From CAZEAN01 sp964510225 (GTDB lineage: Bacteria; Planctomycetota; Planctomycetia; Isosphaerales; Isosphaeraceae), in NCBI GenBank assembly GCA_964510225.1, contig CAZEAN010000015.1, forward strand, positions 1-64,000: a stretch of 64,000 nt of DNA. The letters are read 5' to 3'. Positions 44,739 to 54,994 of the stretch are shown piece after piece. Each line of letters starts with the position of its first letter. Position 1 is the stretch's first letter. The notes under the pieces were generated by a model. That model was not told the origin of the DNA. It was given only the letters and a program-made list of their open reading frames with translations, and searched no databases. The position numbers and the translations under genes are program-made.

Positions 44739-47036
44739 TTAATCGTATCGCGGCGGGGTCCAATCTTCGGGAAGACCGGCTTCACGACGGAGGAACGTGA
44801 GTACCTCTTGCTGTCGCCCTGTGACAGATTCGAAGGTGGCAAACTGCTGATACATTTGTAGTTGGGGCAACATCGTGGTGTAGTTGATTTCGCGTGGGGT
44901 CACGATGCTGTTCTGATCGCGTCGCGACTCTAAGGCAAAGGTGTAGTAAGTCATCCGATCGCCGCTCGGCGCAACACTGGCAATGCTCTCTCCTTCCGAC
45001 TTCAGCCCGAAGAATGCTTCCCGAGTTGCTTCACCGGCGAGTTTGTTGCCAATCCGGAGGCTTCTGGCATTGTAGGTTTGAGGGCCCGCCACGATCGGCG
45101 TTACTCCCTCACCGAGACTGGCTTGCAGCGCGGCGACGGGGGTCACCGGAGATTCGCCTTCTGAAGTTTCCTTAACCGCCACCCGGACTTCATCAGCTAG
45201 CGACGTCGCGTCGGCTTCCGCAAGTTTCCGGGCTTCTTCAAGTCGCCAGGCCGCTGAGATTCGGTCCTCGACCATGTTTTGAAACGAGCGCGACGACTCA
45301 GGGAGATCCACCGTCTTCCAGACGAGATAGCGGGCTCCTTTGCTGTCCGTAAACTCGCGAGGGTCAAAGAGCCCGGGGTCCACATCAAAGAAAACCGGGG
45401 CAAAATCACCGTCGCCAAACAACCGGGTGGGGTCGAATTCAATTCCTTCAACGCTTCCAGTGAGATCAATCAGATTGCTGAACACTGCAGGAGAAACTTC
45501 GGACCAACCGAGTTTGCACAATCGAACGTATTCTTGCCAATTGAATTGGATCTTTTCAAAGTCCCGGGTCAATGTTGCCGGAGGCCAAATCGAGGTCAAG
45601 GTTTCCGTTGTCGCTAACGGCTCGGTAAGGTTGAAGGTTGCATGGCCGATACCGGGGAGGTCGCGTGCGAAACCGGGAACAAAGCGGCGGAGGTTCGGGA
45701 GATCATCGCGATCGATCTCTGGTTCAAGACCCGTCCGGATCGCCTCGAAGTCGATCTCTGAGTTGCCATCGAGGTCATCAACGAAGAGGAACATCGCCTC
45801 TCGGATGGGATCGAAGATCGCATCGATCCGTTCCTGGAGCCGATTTTCGACTAGCTCGTTGACCTGCTCGGTGACGAAGGCTGTCTCCACGACTTCCGCA
45901 ATGAACGCAGTTTCAACCCGCTCAGGGATCTGGTGGGTCGCTTGGACTGGGTCTTCATTAAGGATGTCAGGTTCAGCAAAGACGTCGGAGGGGAGCGGAG
46001 ACTGAACTCTCGAGGATGCTTCAGGGACCGTCGGCAACGGATTCAGGAGATTCCGGTAGTAGCGTCGGAGTTCTTCTCCATCCGCATAATTCGTCTCATA
46101 GTAGGTCTGGAGATCGCCTTGGAACGTCGTGAGACCTCGGACCTCAGCCTCTGGATTCTCGGCTCGGATCTCTTGCTCAAGCGCATTGATCGTGGGCTGT
46201 CGGAGGACGATATACGAAACTTGGATCCGCCGGGGCATCCGGAAACCAACTGTTCCGTTGGCTGGGTCGGGGATGTTGTCCTGATGCTCCTCGAAAAACG
46301 CTCGGAGTTCGGCCGTCGTCGGTTTGCCGATCCCCTGGAGCCGTTCCTCGACTGGAAACTCAGCGACCCGTGCCGTGACCATGACCTCGTTCTTCTCGTA
46401 CGCGTCAAAAGCATCGAGCGGCGTCACCATCGGTTGCGCTAGCAATTTCAGAGTCTCGGCAATCCGAATCTGATTTGCCACGTCACTAAAGAACTGATCG
46501 ATCGTCATCTGATTGCCATACGACTGCTGGAAAGCACGCTGTAAGGCACTCGCAAATTGCTCCTGGGCACTAATTCCCAGTGCTCCCGTTTCATCGATCG
46601 GGCGTTCATCAAAGGCAAGGGATTGCGGCGAGAGCTGTCGCTGGGCATTGTGCCATGCCTCTGCCGTGTTGAAAATCCAACGCTTGGCGGTCTCCGGATC
46701 TGCCGGGAGACCAAGCTCTTTCCCGACGTGGTCGAGGATGTAGGCGTCAATCAGGGCCTGGTCATCAACAGGACCAAACTCTTGCTGGCCAAAGTAGGGA
46801 TAAAGTTGGTTGAGGACATTGTTGGCCCGAACGCGTTGGAGTTGGAAGAGGCCGAGATCAAACTCGCGGACCTTCTTGTTGTAAAGTGTGGCGACCTCAC
46901 GGTTTTGAAACTCGGGCCCACCCGAATTGGACAACAGCCGCGGGAGCGAATCAGCCAACACAAAGACAAGAATCGCGAAGACAGCGAGAAAGGCCAAGAG
47001 TTGTTTTTGGTAGCGTCGGAAGGCCTGAAACGGCAT
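44739..47036 (-). CDS. PpiD/SurA-N-like membrane-anchored chaperone
   Basis: 765 aa. One N-terminal TM helix (QLLAFLAVFAILVFVLADSLP) preceded by a basic cytoplasmic stub is followed by a large periplasmic part. Residues 40-230 follow the SurA/PpiD N-terminal helical pattern (VDDQALIDAYILDHVGKELG; QIRIAETLKLLAQPMVTPLDAF). A clear parvulin PPIase core with its usual GGDLG-type motif is not visible; the corresponding region is rich in acidic and Gln residues. So it may be a chaperone without isomerase activity. ATG 47036 was chosen because GAGG lies 9 nt before it; upstream in-frame starts lie on top of that site. Confidence 0.72.
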   Translation of the reverse strand: MPFQAFRRYQKQLLAFLAVFAILVFVLADSLPRLLSNSGGPEFQNREVATLYNKKVREFDLGLFQLQRVRANNVLNQLYPYFGQQEFGPVDDQALIDAYILDHVGKELGLPADPETAKRWIFNTAEAWHNAQRQLSPQSLAFDERPIDETGALGISAQEQFASALQRAFQQSYGNQMTIDQFFSDVANQIRIAETLKLLAQPMVTPLDAFDAYEKNEVMVTARVAEFPVEERLQGIGKPTTAELRAFFEEHQDNIPDPANGTVGFRMPRRIQVSYIVLRQPTINALEQEIRAENPEAEVRGLTTFQGDLQTYYETNYADGEELRRYYRNLLNPLPTVPEASSRVQSPLPSDVFAEPDILNEDPVQATHQIPERVETAFIAEVVETAFVTEQVNELVENRLQERIDAIFDPIREAMFLFVDDLDGNSEIDFEAIRTGLEPEIDRDDLPNLRRFVPGFARDLPGIGHATFNLTEPLATTETLTSIWPPATLTRDFEKIQFNWQEYVRLCKLGWSEVSPAVFSNLIDLTGSVEGIEFDPTRLFGDGDFAPVFFDVDPGLFDPREFTDSKGARYLVWKTVDLPESSRSFQNMVEDRISAAWRLEEARKLAEADATSLADEVRVAVKETSEGESPVTPVAALQASLGEGVTPIVAGPQTYNARSLRIGNKLAGEATREAFFGLKSEGESIASVAPSGDRMTYYTFALESRRDQNSIVTPREINYTTMLPQLQMYQQFATFESVTGRQQEVLTFLRREAGLPEDWTPPRYD

Positions 47037-47377
47037 GGTGCTCATCCTCAATGGAGGCCGGTTCTCAGAATCATCCGACGATCACCGGTCTCTTCAGATT
47101 GTCGATCTCGGATCGGGAGGCTCGATTGCGATCTCTGGCGCTTTGTCCACGCCCCCTTGACAGTCCTCGGTACGCTAGCTAAGTCAGAATGGCATCAAGA
47201 ACCTGACCGCAGTGGCCCGACGGAGCGTTGTAGTTTACCAGGGAGCGTCGCGTTGACGGAACTCAGTTTCGGATTCCGTTCCTCTCCGGTCGGGAATCGT
47301 CAACGCCCAATGCCCCGCGACGGTTCGTGGGGGCTTGAAAAGGAAATCGGATCGATCGAGCCGAGAAAGCCAGTTGC
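47037..47377. other. Divergent control region between the PpiD-like gene and topA
   Basis: 341 bp. On the plus strand a perfect TTGACA at 47157-47162 is followed after 17 bp by TAAGTC (weak -10), a possible topA promoter with a leader of about 190 nt. No gene is seen. Confidence 0.35.
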
Positions 47378-49915
47378 ATGAACGTTGTTATCGTTGAGTC
47401 GCCAGCCAAGTGTCGCACGATTAATAAGTATTTAGGTTCGGACTATGAGGTCCTCGCCTCGTTCGGCCATATCCGTGACCTTCCTCCGAAGGATGGATCG
47501 GTTCGGCCGGATGATGATTTCTCGATGGACTACGAGGTGCAACCTAGCGCCACTAAGGCCGTTAAAGCAATCGTCGACGCAGTAAAAAAAGCCGACTCGT
47601 TGATTCTAGCAACCGACCCTGACCGAGAAGGCGAGGCGATTTCCTGGCATGTCCTCGAAACGCTCCGACAAAAACGCGCCTTACGAAAAGGGATGCCCGT
47701 CCGTCGGGTTGTCTTCAACTCAATTACGAAAAACGCGATCCTCGAAGCGATGTCACACCCCCGTGACATCGACATGGATCTCGTCAACGCACAACAGGCG
47801 CGAAGGGCCTTAGACTTTCTTGTTGGTTTCTCACTCTCGCCAGTCTTGTGGCGGAAACTGCCGGGGAGCAAGTCGGCGGGGCGAGTTCAATCGGTCGCCT
47901 TGCGTCTGATCTGCGAACGCGAAAACGAGATCGAACGCTTTGTCAGTCAAGAATACTGGGATATCACCGGGACATTCCTGAAGCACAATCAAGCAAAGAC
48001 AGCGTTCCAGGCTCGATTGACCCACCTGGACGACAACAAACTCGACAAGTTTGCGATCCCGAATCAGGAAGAAGCGGATCGGATTGTCGGTGTTCTTCAG
48101 GGAAAGCGAGATTATCGGGTCACCTCGGTTGAGAAAAAGCAAGCCCAACGGAATCCGAACCCCCCCTTCACGACGTCGACCTTGCAACAAGAGGCCTCAC
48201 GGAAACTTGGGTTTGGTGCCAAGCGGACGATGAGCGTCGCACAGCGGCTCTACGAATCGGGGCGGATCACCTACATGAGGACCGACGGGGTTGACATTGC
48301 CCCCGAAGCCTTGAATGCCATCCGATCGCAGGTCGACGATCGATTTGGATCATCGTACCTCCCATCGAAGCCTCGGGTTTACAAGAGCAAGGCCGCCAAC
48401 GCCCAAGAAGCCCACGAAGCGATCCGGCCGACTGACTTTGCAGTCGATCCCAAACAGTCAAGGCTTGAGGGAGATGAGGGGAAACTTTACGACCTGATCT
48501 GGAAGCGGACGATGGCCTGCCAGATGTCGAGTGCCTTGTTCGATCAAGTGGTCGCCCTCGTCGAACCCGATGACCGCAAAGCGACCCTCCGCGCAACCGG
48601 CTCCACCCTTAAGTTTGACGGCTTTCTTCGACTTTACCGCGAAGGTCGCGATGAACCCGCTGAAGAGGATGATGAGAAAGGGGCACTCCCGACGCTCGAA
48701 GAAGGGGAGCCGGTCGATCTCGCTGAACTGCTCCCAGCGCAGCACTTTACGGAACCACCGCCACGATTCACCGAAGCAAGTTTGGTGAAAAGCCTCGAAG
48801 AACTCGGGATTGGTCGGCCTTCGACCTATGCCAGCATCATCTCGATTCTTCAAGAACGTGACTATGTCAAACTTGACGGCAAAAGGTTTATTCCCGAATC
48901 CCGAGGACGTGTGGTCACGGCGTTTTTGACCCACTTCTTCAAGCGTTATGTTGAGTATGACTTCACGGCGAATCTTGAGAACGAACTTGATCGGGTCTCT
49001 GACGGTCAAGTGAATTGGAAGGAGGTTCTCCGATCCTTCTGGGAACACTTTGCGGCGAACATCGACAAGGCCAAGAGTCTTGAAATCACGGAAGTCCTCG
49101 CCGAACTCAACCAGGCACTTGATATCCTTCTTTTCCCCGGCGAAGGGACACTCGAAGAGCGTCGGAAATGTCCGAACTGCGGAACGGGTGAACTCTCGCT
49201 CAAGGTCGGTAAATTCGGCGCCTTTGTTGGCTGCTCGAACTATCCCGAATGTCGGTACACCCGGGAGCTTACCAAAGATAAAGGGAACGAAAGCAGCAAC
49301 GGAGAAAGCCCGGACGGCTCCACAGCGTTCGAGCCGAAGGTCCTCGGTGAGGATCCCGAAGGGCAAGATATCAGCCTCCGGAAAGGTCCGTACGGCTTCT
49401 ACATCCAGCTCGGTGAAGGGAAGAAACCCAAGCGGGTTTCGGTTCCCAAGGGGAATGACCCGACCTCCATCGACTTCGAAGTCGCCAAGAAGATGCTCGC
49501 GCTCCCGAGGAATCTCGGCAAACACCCCGAGACCTCCAAGGTCGTCAAAGCGGGGATCGGTCTCTACGGACCCTACATTCTTCACAGTGGCAAGTACACG
49601 ACCATTAAACAGCCCGACGATGTCCTTACGATTGAACTCGACCGGGCCGTCCAGCTCATTGCCGAAGCCCCTAAGCGCAAAGGTGCTGAACCGATCAAAG
49701 TGCTTGGGAATCACCCTGAGGACGGCTCAGAGATCGCCGTCTTCGAAGGTCGTTACGGTCCTTACATTAAGCACAAGAAGCTCAACGCGACGATTCCGAA
49801 GGACAGAGATCCCAAGGAACTTTCACTCGCTGACGCGCTCCCGATTCTTCAAGAAGCCGCCGATCGAAAAGCGACGAAGACACCTCGGAAGTCAAGCTCG
49901 AAGAAGAAGTCCTGA
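47378..49915 (+). CDS. topA: DNA topoisomerase I
   Basis: 845 aa. Relaxes negative supercoils. Toprim domain at the N-terminus: VIVESPAKCRTINKYLG and LATDPDREGEAISWH (DxD acidic cluster). Catalytic Tyr299 in RITYMRTDG. The linker GIGRPSTYASII is conserved. The C-terminus holds one four-cysteine zinc ribbon (CPNCGTGELSLKVGKFGAFV, then CSNYPEC) and several TopA C-terminal repeats of the form GRYGPYIKHKK. Its length is near that of E. coli TopA, but with fewer zinc ribbons and more repeat units, as in several non-proteobacteria. Confidence 0.97.
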   Translation: MNVVIVESPAKCRTINKYLGSDYEVLASFGHIRDLPPKDGSVRPDDDFSMDYEVQPSATKAVKAIVDAVKKADSLILATDPDREGEAISWHVLETLRQKRALRKGMPVRRVVFNSITKNAILEAMSHPRDIDMDLVNAQQARRALDFLVGFSLSPVLWRKLPGSKSAGRVQSVALRLICERENEIERFVSQEYWDITGTFLKHNQAKTAFQARLTHLDDNKLDKFAIPNQEEADRIVGVLQGKRDYRVTSVEKKQAQRNPNPPFTTSTLQQEASRKLGFGAKRTMSVAQRLYESGRITYMRTDGVDIAPEALNAIRSQVDDRFGSSYLPSKPRVYKSKAANAQEAHEAIRPTDFAVDPKQSRLEGDEGKLYDLIWKRTMACQMSSALFDQVVALVEPDDRKATLRATGSTLKFDGFLRLYREGRDEPAEEDDEKGALPTLEEGEPVDLAELLPAQHFTEPPPRFTEASLVKSLEELGIGRPSTYASIISILQERDYVKLDGKRFIPESRGRVVTAFLTHFFKRYVEYDFTANLENELDRVSDGQVNWKEVLRSFWEHFAANIDKAKSLEITEVLAELNQALDILLFPGEGTLEERRKCPNCGTGELSLKVGKFGAFVGCSNYPECRYTRELTKDKGNESSNGESPDGSTAFEPKVLGEDPEGQDISLRKGPYGFYIQLGEGKKPKRVSVPKGNDPTSIDFEVAKKMLALPRNLGKHPETSKVVKAGIGLYGPYILHSGKYTTIKQPDDVLTIELDRAVQLIAEAPKRKGAEPIKVLGNHPEDGSEIAVFEGRYGPYIKHKKLNATIPKDRDPKELSLADALPILQEAADRKATKTPRKSSSKKKS

Positions 49916-50005
49916 TCGCCGAGGCGAAGCCTGATAGCGACCCATTTTAAGCATTCTTCTGTCATTTGCGCAATCGACTTAAGCGTCATCCGTCTTCATT
50001 AAAGC

Positions 50006-50034
50006 CGAGCATCGCTTAACCAAAGCGTTGCTCG
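50006..50034. terminator. Hairpin after topA
   Basis: GAGCA-T-CGCTT (50007-50017) pairs with AAGCG-T-TGCTC (50023-50033) with one T-T mismatch, a 5-nt loop and an extra C-G closing pair. No T-run follows, so it may be a weak terminator or part of the leader of the next gene. Confidence 0.4.
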
Positions 50035-50089
50035 CTGATAGCCTCTCCGTCATCTGCGCATTGAAGTCGCATCAAGTAAGGAGACGGTC

Positions 50090-53026
50090 ATGACTCAAAA
50101 TAGAGAAATAGAACACGCCAACCAAGTACAACCAGAGCCTCAAGAACGAAGTGCCGAGGGAGCGACGGAACAGCGGGTCGACCACCTAGTCATCACCGTT
50201 CATGGGATCCGGACGTTTGGTAAATGGCAAGGACGCCTCAAAGAGCTTCTCAACGAACAGGAGCCGGGTTGTCGGGTCGTGGAGTATCAGTATGGCTACT
50301 TCTCGGCGATTGCCTTCTTGATCCCGTTCTTGCGTTGGATTGTCGCCCGACAATTTCGTCATTGGCTGCGAGGACACCTGAACTCGGCACTGAATAAAGG
50401 CGCCCGGATCGACTTCGTTGCCCACAGTTTTGGGACATATCTGGTCGCTAAAGCGTTGCCCCACTTACCCAAGCGGAAGCGAATCCACACCATTATCTTT
50501 GCAGGAAGCGTCTTAAGGCCATCATTCCCTTGGCATCAGTTTATGGCGGGAGGCCGGGTTCAGCGGGTCGTCAACGAGTGTGGGACGCAAGACCATGTTC
50601 TTGTCTTCAACAATATCTTTGCGTTGTTGATGGGAATGGCCGGTCGGGTCGGGTTCCACGGGATCGTCAGTGATCGGTTTATCAACCGCTATTATCGGTT
50701 CGGTCACGGTGGCTATTTTGACTCGATGGGTGGCTTGGTCTTAGATCAGTATGAACGGAGCGCGGGAGCCGAGGTTGATCGTCCTCTCCCGCGTAATCGA
50801 ACTGAAACAACGATCGTGCCGGACGCCGATGAATTCATGAGGAGACAATGGCTCCCGTTGTTGACCTCAGAGAATGCTTCGCCGGAACCAGTCGACATGA
50901 GAGGGAACCTCACACCGATCACCGGTGCCTTGACCTTCTTGCTAAACAACAGCGAGATTCTGAAACTTGGGGTGGTTGGTCTGCTCCTCTATCTGTTCAT
51001 CGACTCCGTGGTCGATCTCCATCAATTCCGTTCCAGCAATAGCCAGAGCCAGTCGATCTTCCAACACTTGGAACTGATCAAGGCAGGACAAATCCCGGGA
51101 CGTGACGCCGAACGGGTTGGGATCTTGATCAAGGCCGACTTGGCCAAAGTCCTCGGTTACCCTTACTCGATCCAGCCGACTGATCAACAGTCGAATCCCG
51201 TTACCCAAGGCGGAGCGACCGGAACAGGCATTGAAAAACTGGATCAAGAACTACCGGTCGGCTTGTTCGACCTCTACGGCTTGTGCATTCGGCCGCGGGT
51301 TCATCTCCACAATGCCTTGGCCGCGCACGTTCGAGCAATCCGGAGCCTCGAAACCGGAGACCGTGATCAGGCCCTGGAAGACTTTGAACTTGCCCGTTCT
51401 CGCTATGTTCAGGCGGACGCCATTAATAAGTGGACCTATGGTCTCTGCATGCTCGATTATGGCCGAACACTCGATGAAGTCGGTCAGTACGAGGACGCCA
51501 TCAGACTGATGCAGGACGCTCGGAAGGAGATTGAAGAGGCCCACATTATTGAGTCGTCCGAAGGCAAGGAAACCGAGAAAGAAGTCCGAGAACTCCGGAT
51601 CTTCCTGATTGACTCCCTCTGCGATGAGTCGAGGGCCTTACGATCGCTCGGGCGTTGGGACGAAGCAAGGTCTCGGCTCACCGAAGCGATGTCAGAGGCC
51701 GAGAATCCGATCGTCGATCACTCACTCGCCGCCCAAGTCAACGAGAGACTCGCGTGGCTGGAGATGGACCGTTGGGCGATCGACAAAGCAAGCGAACACT
51801 TTGAGCGTGCTCGGGAACATTACGAAGCCCTCCCGAATCCGGACAACTTCCGGGCTCGCTTGGCGTTGCTCCACATCCGTCATGGCTTAGCACTCGTTGA
51901 ACGCAATCGAGGCTGGCCGGATCATGCCAAAGCGATGTTCGAAGACTTGATCGACGAAATCCGACGGGTTCAGCGCGACGGTTCCATGCTCAGTTCCAAA
52001 GAGCGGACCGAACTCGACGCCCGGTTACTCAACACCTATGTACGCTACATCGATCTCTTGATTCTCGCGCCCGAACTAAGCGAGGATCCGACTGAGTCGA
52101 TTGTGGAGGCGCTCGGGACCTCATTCCGAGAATCCTACAAGTTGATCGACTCGGAAGCACCTGCACAGAAAGTGAGCCTTCTGTATCGTAAGTCGATCGC
52201 CCACAGCTTAAATATCCTCCTCCCACATCGGATGGCCCTCGGGGATGAAGTCGACGAAGACCAGACCGATCTGAACCGCGTGCTCCGATTGCAGAATGAG
52301 CGCGAATGGGCCGAAGACGCGTACAGTCGCGCCCAGAAAACCTTCGCATCTCTTTCCGTTGGGCGTTGCAAGAAGATCAGGGTTCATCGGAAAGTCGCGC
52401 AGTCGTTGCTCGCGATGGCCAACTGTGTCCCGGAACTCCACTGTGATCGCTCACCCCGAGAAGACCTGAACGCCCGTCATCATCTCCGGACTCAGATCCG
52501 GAACCTCGTCCGAAGGTCGGCAGTCATCGTCGATCAACTCAACCGAGAGGAGGTGGAGCTGCTTTTGCTCACCCAGAGCCTCTTACTCAATCACGACGTC
52601 ACCAGCAGGACCTTCAACGATTCGATGCGTGACCCTCTCTTCGAGTCCGAACGTCAACACGATGCCCGTCAGATGCTCCGGCTGACCGGGATTGCCTCGC
52701 GGAATTCGTCCAGAGCCGAACCCTTGAAGTTCTTTAACAACTATCACAAACTTGCTGCCAACGTCCTTCATCAGGGTTCAACGGCAGTGGTGCAGCAGGC
52801 TCCCTCGGCCACCCGAAGAAGCGAACCACCACTTACCAAAGCAGAAACAGAAGACCAGACGATCCTGAGCCTCCGATCGACCCACCGTGGCACCGTCGTG
52901 ATCGAGTTCAACCCGCTCTCAGGAGGCCTTCTGAGCGCACTCTTGGGTCGGCCTGCGCAGGAGGACCAACGAGCGAGCGAGAACCAAGCTATCGCCGACG
53001 CCTCACGATTCCAAAAAACTCCTTGA
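50090..53026 (+). CDS. Alpha/beta-hydrolase-like protein with a TM helix and a long helical-repeat region
   Basis: 978 aa. Residues 30-270 look like an alpha/beta hydrolase: HLVITVHGIRTFG (oxyanion region near 38), VVEYQYGYFSAIAFLIPFLR, and the nucleophile elbow DFVAHSFGTYLVAKAL with Ser113 (AHSFG instead of GHSxG). A later His in RYYRFGHGGYFDSM may complete the triad. A TM helix lies near 290-312 (LKLGVVGLLLYLFIDSVVDL). The rest is helical, TPR-like: LHNALAAHVRAIRSLETGDR, EDFELARSRYVQADA, YEDAIRLMQDARKEIEE, DEARSRLTEAMSEAE, LALLHIRHGLALVE. Substrate and role are unknown. The arrangement of catalytic domain, TM helix and TPR recalls conflict or stress systems. AGGAG lies 7 nt before the ATG. 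Confidence 0.72.
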   Translation: MTQNREIEHANQVQPEPQERSAEGATEQRVDHLVITVHGIRTFGKWQGRLKELLNEQEPGCRVVEYQYGYFSAIAFLIPFLRWIVARQFRHWLRGHLNSALNKGARIDFVAHSFGTYLVAKALPHLPKRKRIHTIIFAGSVLRPSFPWHQFMAGGRVQRVVNECGTQDHVLVFNNIFALLMGMAGRVGFHGIVSDRFINRYYRFGHGGYFDSMGGLVLDQYERSAGAEVDRPLPRNRTETTIVPDADEFMRRQWLPLLTSENASPEPVDMRGNLTPITGALTFLLNNSEILKLGVVGLLLYLFIDSVVDLHQFRSSNSQSQSIFQHLELIKAGQIPGRDAERVGILIKADLAKVLGYPYSIQPTDQQSNPVTQGGATGTGIEKLDQELPVGLFDLYGLCIRPRVHLHNALAAHVRAIRSLETGDRDQALEDFELARSRYVQADAINKWTYGLCMLDYGRTLDEVGQYEDAIRLMQDARKEIEEAHIIESSEGKETEKEVRELRIFLIDSLCDESRALRSLGRWDEARSRLTEAMSEAENPIVDHSLAAQVNERLAWLEMDRWAIDKASEHFERAREHYEALPNPDNFRARLALLHIRHGLALVERNRGWPDHAKAMFEDLIDEIRRVQRDGSMLSSKERTELDARLLNTYVRYIDLLILAPELSEDPTESIVEALGTSFRESYKLIDSEAPAQKVSLLYRKSIAHSLNILLPHRMALGDEVDEDQTDLNRVLRLQNEREWAEDAYSRAQKTFASLSVGRCKKIRVHRKVAQSLLAMANCVPELHCDRSPREDLNARHHLRTQIRNLVRRSAVIVDQLNREEVELLLLTQSLLLNHDVTSRTFNDSMRDPLFESERQHDARQMLRLTGIASRNSSRAEPLKFFNNYHKLAANVLHQGSTAVVQQAPSATRRSEPPLTKAETEDQTILSLRSTHRGTVVIEFNPLSGGLLSALLGRPAQEDQRASENQAIADASRFQKTP

Positions 53027-53401
53027 AACGTCAGACGTCTTCAATGAAGGATCCTGAACAAAACGCAGGAACAACTTGATCGGACGGAACCTTCGGCGGA
53101 ATCTGGGAAGAGTTCGGTCAAGTCGGGACTCCGAAGTAGTCGAACCTACGATTGACGGGATCCGATCCCCGTTCTAGGATCCCCAACTGAGATTCTAGAG
53201 CGGAACCATCGGTTCGTTCACGAAGGACCAAAAGCAACCCGAGATGGTGAGAGATCCCCTCTCTCGGTACAACGACCCTCCGATAGAGTCCTTGTGCCGC
53301 GTGAGTTCACTGGAGGGATGTCTCGACGAACTCCGGGAAGGCTTCAGTCGAATTGGTCACGGAAGACCTCGACAAGTGGCCTACAAGGAAGTGCGCGCCG
53401 A
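53027..53401. other. Intergenic region before the flippase gene
   Basis: 375 bp. The flippase reading frame is open back to a GTG at 53294, but the extra residues are Ser/Arg-rich and unlike a membrane protein N-terminus. An ATG at 53318 has GGAGGG directly before it with no spacer. I see no promoter or RNA. Confidence 0.4.
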
Positions 53402-54994
53402 ATGCCCATCACGCCGCTCTCGACAAAACCGACTCGCTCCCAGATTCAACGTCGGCGGCGGACTTCGGCGGTGGGGCCAACCCCTCAGAGTTCCCTTGCT
53501 GACTCTCAGATCAGCGGTCTCCGTCCCTCAACTTCTCTGGTTGCTGGGAAGGTTCCCCGTCCGGCCGCGCAGCAAACCGAGTCGACGCGTCGGATCGCGT
53601 GTAATTTTGCCTTCTTGAGCGTCGCCGAGATTGGCTGTCGGGTGATCTCGATGGCCGTGATGCTCTCGCTCCCCAGACGACTTGGTCAAGAAGGTTACGG
53701 ACGGATCGAATTTGCGTTCAATATTGTTTACTGGTTGGTTTTGCTCGTCCGGGAAGGGCTCGACGTCATCGCGACCCGAGAGATCGCGCGACATCCGAGG
53801 CTGATTCGTCCTCTCGTTAATCACATCCTCGCAATCCGAGGTTGTTTGGCAGCCTGCCTCTTCTCGGGCTTGATGCTCGGGGGGACTTTTGCTTTCTCGG
53901 GAGCGACCGAACGGACGATTCTCTGGATCTACGGGATCTTGCTTCTGACAACCGCCGTCGGGCTCGACTTCGTTTATCGAGGGCTCGAACGGATGGGGTT
54001 GGTCGCGGTTTCGCTCTTAATCCGGACGACTTTGTACGCCACCGGAGTGATCCTTTGGGTCACGGACTCCTCGAAAATCTTGCTTGTACCAGCATTTCTG
54101 GTAATCGGTGAATTGACCGGGATCGCCTTGGTCTGGGCCTGTTACCTCCGTCAATATGGAATACCGAAACTAACCCTCCGTGCCACCCGAGCACTCCGGA
54201 CGATCCTCCGTCGAGGACGCCCTGTCTATCTCATCCAAGTTTCGCAAGCGGTAATCAATTCTTCCGACCTGATTGTGGTCGGGATTCTGAGTGGCTGGGC
54301 CGACCTCGGTTTTTATTGCGCACCGCATCGGATCGTGACTGCCGCGTTGACCTTCGGAATTATCTTCCGGCAGGTTGTCTTTCCCTCCTTGGCACGGACT
54401 TGGCGATCCTCGGCCTCCGAAGGACGTGAGGCGTTCAATGGAATGGTCCGGGCCTTGATGATCGGCCTCGTCCCGATCGCTGTCGGAGCGACCGCACTCG
54501 CTGATCCATTGATCGCCTTGCTCCTCGGGGATCAATTTGAGGGAGCGGGCCTCTTGTTGGCATTGGGCTGCTGGCGGATCCCGATTCTGACTCTCGCCTT
54601 CCTCTATCAGTCTGCCTTAATCGCCTTGAATCGTGAGGCGCTTGGGATGCGGATCTTAATCGCCGCAGCCCTCGTCACTGGACCGATCGCTGGACTCCTC
54701 TGGATGCAATGGGGGCTCCATGGCGCGGTGGTCTCAGTGCCGGTGGTGGGGCTCGTCTTGTTTGGACTTGGGTATCACCAACTCGCGATCGCTGATCGAG
54801 CACCTTCCTGGCATCATCATCTTGCGAAACCGGCGATCGCTTCAATGGCAATGGTCCCGGTTGCGCTCTGGATTGCCCAATGGCACGTGCTTCCGGCGAT
54901 CGCCGGCGGCGCCTTAACCTATTGCGTCGTCTTAACCTTGATCGGTGGCCTCTCCCAGACCGACCTCCAACGACTCCTCGGTCGCACTTCTTGA
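53402..54994 (+). CDS. Polysaccharide flippase (Wzx/MATE-like)
   Basis: 530 aa from ATG 53402 (GGAAG 9 nt upstream); the start is uncertain. After a polar, Arg/Ser-rich N-terminal tail of about 65 aa there are 12 or so TM helices: FAFLSVAEIGCRVISMAV, FNIVYWLVLLVREGLDVIAT, ILAIRGCLAACLFSGLMLGG, LWIYGILLLTTAVGLDFVY, PVYLIQVSQAVINSSDLIVV, FYCAPHRIVTAALTFGIIFR. The order and the conserved GLDFVYRGLERM-type loop fit the oligosaccharide flippase family, which moves lipid-linked sugars across the inner membrane. No glycosyltransferase cluster is adjacent. Confidence 0.83.
   Translation: MPITPLSTKPTRSQIQRRRRTSAVGPTPQSSLADSQISGLRPSTSLVAGKVPRPAAQQTESTRRIACNFAFLSVAEIGCRVISMAVMLSLPRRLGQEGYGRIEFAFNIVYWLVLLVREGLDVIATREIARHPRLIRPLVNHILAIRGCLAACLFSGLMLGGTFAFSGATERTILWIYGILLLTTAVGLDFVYRGLERMGLVAVSLLIRTTLYATGVILWVTDSSKILLVPAFLVIGELTGIALVWACYLRQYGIPKLTLRATRALRTILRRGRPVYLIQVSQAVINSSDLIVVGILSGWADLGFYCAPHRIVTAALTFGIIFRQVVFPSLARTWRSSASEGREAFNGMVRALMIGLVPIAVGATALADPLIALLLGDQFEGAGLLLALGCWRIPILTLAFLYQSALIALNREALGMRILIAAALVTGPIAGLLWMQWGLHGAVVSVPVVGLVLFGLGYHQLAIADRAPSWHHHLAKPAIASMAMVPVALWIAQWHVLPAIAGGALTYCVVLTLIGGLSQTDLQRLLGRTS

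Noticed and set aside
48458..49714. 418-codon open frame on the minus strand
   Set aside because: It is the exact shadow of topA, with no ribosome-binding site and no family resemblance.
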